A stretch of 35,023 bases of DNA from Mastigamoeba balamuthi (lineage: Eukaryota > Evosea > Mastigamoebida > Mastigamoebidae), in NCBI GenBank assembly GCA_902651635.1, contig CACRSC010000040.1, positions 163,153-198,175 on the forward strand, given 5' to 3'. Every line of letters starts with the position of its first letter. Position 1 is the first letter of the stretch. Positions 31,411 to 35,023 of this stretch are shown here, one piece after another. Made by a program: the position numbers and the translations under genes. The notes beneath the pieces are model-generated. The model saw only the letters and a list, made by a program, of their open reading frames with translations. It had not been told where the DNA came from and made no database searches.

Positions 31411-33452
31411 ATGGACCAGCGCGACCGCAAGATCGGTGCGATAACGGCGGGGCGGGGCACCCCGCAGCGGGCGCGGCTGACGTCGCGGGCGCAGGAGAGT
31501 TCCGCGCGGCGGTGCGGTCGCTGCTGCGGCACAACCGGCAGCTCGAGGCGGCGGTGCGCACGCTGCTGGCCCGGGTGGCGGCCCTTGAGGCCCAGCTGGC
31601 CGTGGCAGAGAGTCACAGACGCGAAACCGAAAAGAGCCGCGCGGTGGAGGTGCTCTGGGAGCTCGAGGGCTGCTGCGCCAGGATCCAGAGGGCCTACAGG
31701 GCCGCCAGGCAGCGCAGGCGCCTCGCCGCAGCCCGCGTGGTCCTCAGGGCCCTCCGCAGGAACCGCTGGCTGCAGCTCTGGAGGCGCTTCAGTTGCGGCT
31801 CCTCACCCGCACTGCGTTCCCTCTGTGGTTCTGTTATTTCATGTGCTCGCTGTGCCCAATTCAATTGATGCATAGGCATTGTGGCCTTGCAAAGGGCTAC
31901 CATAGGTCATATGAGGTGGTGCCAATGTGCCATCAGAGTTAAGTGGAAATCATGGTTTTATGCCCGCATCTTGTTTCAATTGACTTTTGCTGGGCGACAA
32001 CTCTGTGCGGCTCGTTTGACGTACGTGGGGCACTGCAGTGGACGCCGTGCACAGGAAGAGGAACCACGTGGTCAGGGAGATCGTGTCGAGCGAGGCCTCG
32101 TACGTGGAGCAGCTGGCAGAGTGCGTGGGCGTGTTCCTCAAGCCCCTGCTCATCGTCGTGCCGAGCGTGCACCACGCGAGGGTCTTCGCCAACTTAGAGG
32201 CCATATACGCGCTGCACTCGGAGGTCTCCGCAGCCCTCCAGACCCGCTTCTCCGTCTGGTCCAGCAGGCTCTGCATCACAGACATACTCGTCACCGCAGT
32301 GAGCCCAAATCAATTGATTCTATCAGACTGCAAAATCGCGACCTGACCTGAGTGCCCTCTCCGAGCTCCCGAGGATGGCGATCTACGAGGATTACATAAA
32401 CAACTACGACACGTCGAGGTGTGCGGTGGAGGAGCTCATGAAATGCTGCCCAGAGTTCCGTAGGCACGTGGAAGCGCAGTTCAGCGTCAAGTACGGGATC
32501 GGTGTCTTCTTCCTCAACTCGCTGCTGATCACACCAGTCCAGCGCCTTCCCCGATACAAGCTCCTGCTCGAGGTACCGCCACTCCCCTCATGGTCTTCCG
32601 TGGCCCTTGTCTTTGGAAAATTCGCCTGGATAGCTGATTTGATCAGCAGAATTGTAGCTGTGCCTGTACCATTAAACCTTGCCTATCGCTCTATTCAATG
32701 CTACCAGGAAATCGCAATCACAATTGATCGATTGAGCCACCGCGATTTCGATTGGAAAGTATAATTAAAATTTCCGGTTAAGTCGTTTTCTCCTTTTATT
32801 CGATGGCTCACAACAGGCGCTGCGTTGTCAGGACCTTATGAGGAACACATCGTCAGGCCACCCGGACTGGGAGGGAGCGCAGGAGGCGTGCCGCATCATC
32901 ACGCGGCTGGCAGCGCAGCTCAACGAGCGCAAACGAGTCTACGAGGAGTCGCTGGCCCTCAGGCTGGCGCAGCCCGCGCTGTCCCCCAGCGACCCAGCGA
33001 CCCCCGTGGTCTCTCCCAAGCGCCGGCCCGACTCCCCCTCCAGCCCCGCGGCCGCCGTGTCCCCGAGGGTCAGCAAGGAGACCCGCGACATGCGGCGCAG
33101 GTCCGTGTCGTTCAGGCTCGAGTCCACGAGCGACACGAGCGACCGCGAGGGCGCCGACGAGGGCGGCAGCGGCAGGCGGGGCGCACACAAGCGGCAGGCG
33201 TCGGGCGTGGGCTTCAAGTCGTTCTTCCGCAAGGTGAGGGAGCAGATCCTCGTGCGGCCAGGCACGGCCCCGCAGACCGCGAGGCCCGGGACGAGCTCGC
33301 TACTCTGGTCGCCTCCGGCGTCCCCGCAGCCCGGGCGGCCCGAGGAACCGCCCATGCAGCCGCCAGAGGAGCTCGACATACCCCCGCCCCCATGCACCCC
33401 GCCACCACCCCCGCTAGAGCACGAGGAGCAGCCGCCCCCCTTCCAGCCCTGA
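31411..33452 (+). CDS. RhoGEF (DH domain) with an IQ-like motif, about 496 aa
   Basis: DH proteins activate Rho GTPases by GDP/GTP exchange. Exons 31411-31435, 31468-31791, 32039-32298, 32327-32572 and 32817-33452 join in one frame. The N-terminal part is coiled-coil-like (LEAAVRTLLARVAALEAQ) and carries an IQ-type segment, ARIQRAYRAARQRRR (about 83-97), a possible calmodulin site. The DH domain follows (about 118-340): REIVSSEASYVEQL as helix 1, MAIYEDYINNYD in the middle, and LLITPVQRLPRYKLLLE, the diagnostic DH signature. No PH domain follows; instead there is a Ser/Pro-rich, basic tail ending in poly-proline, a possible SH3-ligand region. Introns 2, 3 and 4 all contain CAATTGA. The 28-nt third intron is the least certain join. 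Confidence 0.85.
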
Positions 33453-34079
33453 CTTGTGTACAAGAGCGGTTTTTCCAGCACGTTTTCGTTTAAAATGCAG
33501 CAGCTGTTTCTTCGAAGCAAACCGTTGTGCAGAGACCGAGAACCGTTTTGCGGGAGGAGGGCGCAGCCGGGATAGTGTCCGCGCTGTGTGTGGCAGAGCA
33601 TCTGGCGTACCTGCCCTGGGAAAGGCTGGTGTGCCCGTAAAGCACGAAATTATATCCAGAATGAACCACAATTGTCAGGAGACCTCGGAGCGACACAGTT
33701 TCCCCGGCTATTGAGCCGGCCGGGTGCGCCTCAGGCCGTCAGCTCCCGCTATCGGTGGCTCTCGCTCCAGCAGGTGCCTCAAAGCCCTGGTGGTCCGTTG
33801 CGGATCAGAGCCAAGAGCCACTGAGGTTTCCTAGTCGAGCGACACCCGATCGCCCAAACGAGCTCGACATCAATTGAAGTGCACGAACAGGACACGTGGC
33901 GGATCATCCGATCGCCGCTAAGAGCAGCGTCGACAATTCCTTGATATTTCCCCTTAGCTGCCTGACCGTTTTCCACAGACTTGCGTGCTCTGTGGAAGTC
34001 GGGTGTGGAAGTGTGGAAGACCACCCGAGGGCCCCCACAGACCTTCCCTTCCTGCTGCCTGCACCGTTGCACCGCCGCC
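33453..34079. other. Intergenic region
   Basis: It contains the 3' flank of the RhoGEF gene and the presumed promoter or 5' leader of the next gene, including TCAATTGA at 33870-33877 and a TTTCCACAG acceptor-like site near 33979. If that acceptor is used, the next gene has a 5' UTR intron. No coding exon was recognised. Confidence 0.4.
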
Positions 34080-35023
34080 ATGTCCACGCGCACCGAGCGC
34101 ATATTCGCTGCGTTCCAGGGCCCTGTTCTGAGCGTCGGGACGGGAGTCGTGCACATGTACCGCTCGTACACGGCGGAGCTGCTGCTGCCCCGTCGCTGGC
34201 GCCTGGCGCTCAAGCTCGGCACCGCCGACGTCCTGGCGGCCCTCCGCCACGCGACGGTGCGCGCTGACGCCTCGCCGTTGTCGCCCCCGCTGCAGTGCGA
34301 CGTCTGTGGCGACGTGCTCGAGCTCGGCGACGTGCGCGAGTTCGCCGACGAGCTGCCCGACGACCTCGAGAGCTTCCGCGCCTCGCTGCGGTCGCAGTGC
34401 ACGTCGTCCATGCGGCACCTGCGCTGCAGCACGCTGGTGCTCGCCGTGAAGCTCGGCAACGCGTTGGTCTGCAGCGAGCAGTTCGCCGTCTTCGCCCGCA
34501 AGCCCGGCCGCCAGAGCAAGAAGAGGCGCGGGCGCGGCACCCGAGCAGAGGCCCGCAAGGAGCACAGCGCAGCCCTCTCGCCAAAGCCCTGCAACTCTCC
34601 CGACACCGGCGTGGTCGTCCCCAACAGCACCAGCAGCATCGCCTTCGCCATACCGCCATCGATGCTCCCACCGCGTGAGTGCAGAGCCCACGGAGGGCAG
34701 CAAGGGCTAAGACTCAAAACAGCGCTCTGCAGGCCTGGTGGTCGTTGTCGAGGTGTGGAGGCCGCACCCCAACCTGGACCTGCCCCAGACGGCCGGCCTG
34801 CTGATCCCGGGCATCGCGGCAGCACTCAAAGTCGTGCCCGGCTTCGTGCTCCAGAAGTGCTCGGCCACACTAGGTGCGGGGCTCTGCTGCCTGTCACAGG
34901 CGGAGCCTCTGGGCTCACAGAGGGGGGTGCGCAGAGCTGGCGATATTCGTGCGGGCCTACAGGACGCCGGAGGACTCCCAGTGGGGGCTGGACGTCTGTG
35001 GCAAGTACGCGAGGAACGAGATC
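34080..35023 (+). CDS. Unknown protein with basic, possibly DNA-binding region (partial, runs off window)
   Basis: Exons 34080-34674, 34733-34873 and 34935 to the window edge join in phase (donors GTGAGT and GTGCGG). The first exon includes a CDVCGD pair of cysteines, an acidic stretch (FADELPDDLE), LRCSTLVLAVKLGNALVCS, then FAVFARKP and the very basic GRQSKKRRGRG. An alternation of beta-like strands leading to S-x-x-F-x-V and a basic patch recalls Rel/p53-like Ig-fold transcription factors, but no family signature is certain. The second exon (VVVVEVWRPHPNLDL) and third (ELAIFVRAYRTPEDSQWGLD) continue the same protein. No signal peptide or membrane span is visible. Confidence 0.6.
   Translation, partial: MSTRTERIFAAFQGPVLSVGTGVVHMYRSYTAELLLPRRWRLALKLGTADVLAALRHATVRADASPLSPPLQCDVCGDVLELGDVREFADELPDDLESFRASLRSQCTSSMRHLRCSTLVLAVKLGNALVCSEQFAVFARKPGRQSKKRRGRGTRAEARKEHSAALSPKPCNSPDTGVVVPNSTSSIAFAIPPSMLPPRECRAHGGQQGLRLKTALCRPGGRCRGVEAAPQPGPAPDGRPADPGHRGSTQSRARLRAPEVLGHTRCGALLPVTGGASGLTEGGAQSWRYSCGPTGRRRTPSGGWTSVASTRGTR

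Noticed and set aside
33779-34825. 348-codon minus-strand frame
   Set aside because: It is antisense to a plus-strand gene whose exons join in phase with good splice sites. Its composition is that of a GC-rich shadow frame.

Overview
The window is nuclear DNA from a unicellular eukaryote. It has intron-rich, GC-rich genes on both strands, a nuclear-type tRNA-Thr gene, a Tc1/mariner remnant and a Ty3-type integrase remnant. Eleven genes were reconstructed by joining exons, and in each the splice phases agree. The gene set is a Crinkler/RHS-type P-loop ATPase, a short RhoGEF, a membrane-anchored papain-type protease resembling the Entamoeba CP-C class, and glucosidase II. With compact introns this would fit an amoebozoan, perhaps an archamoeba such as Mastigamoeba, but that is a weak inference. 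Two single n bases (7842 and 15160) mark draft-quality positions, both next to abrupt changes in sequence character.

Layout: 1-596 is the 5' end of a STE24/CAAX prenyl protease gene (minus). A tRNA-Thr(CGT) gene follows at 702-773, then an AT-rich gap. 1589-4419 is an intact five-exon P-loop ATPase gene of Crinkler/RHS type (minus). 4.5-12.9 kb is an accessory, repeat-rich zone: a dead integrase, a truncated duplicate of a later gene, a deleted Tc1 element and a 2.7 kb AT-rich stretch without ORFs. 13046-15166 is an unrecognised gene whose N-terminus looks like the RPA70N OB fold. From 16 kb the DNA is gene-dense: a bacterial-like radical SAM protein, a trypsin-like protease and a type-B carboxylesterase (all minus), then a TRMO-type tRNA methyltransferase and a papain-type protease (plus). 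Glucosidase II alpha (minus) is divergent from a RhoGEF (plus). The plus-strand gene at the right edge is partial and of unknown function.

There are no operons. Two gene pairs share short divergent intergenic regions (20887-21167 and 31215-31410). STE24, glucosidase II, the anchored protease and the esterase all belong to the endomembrane or secretory system, but the neighbourhood does not form one pathway.

The most unusual signal is in the introns. Many carry the palindrome TCAATTGA or a close variant. Others, and several promoters, carry clusters of ATATC motifs. The 5' splice sites prefer GTRCG over the usual GTRAGT, and some introns appear to be only 28-32 nt long. One 310-nt intron contains tRNA T-arm-like hairpins.
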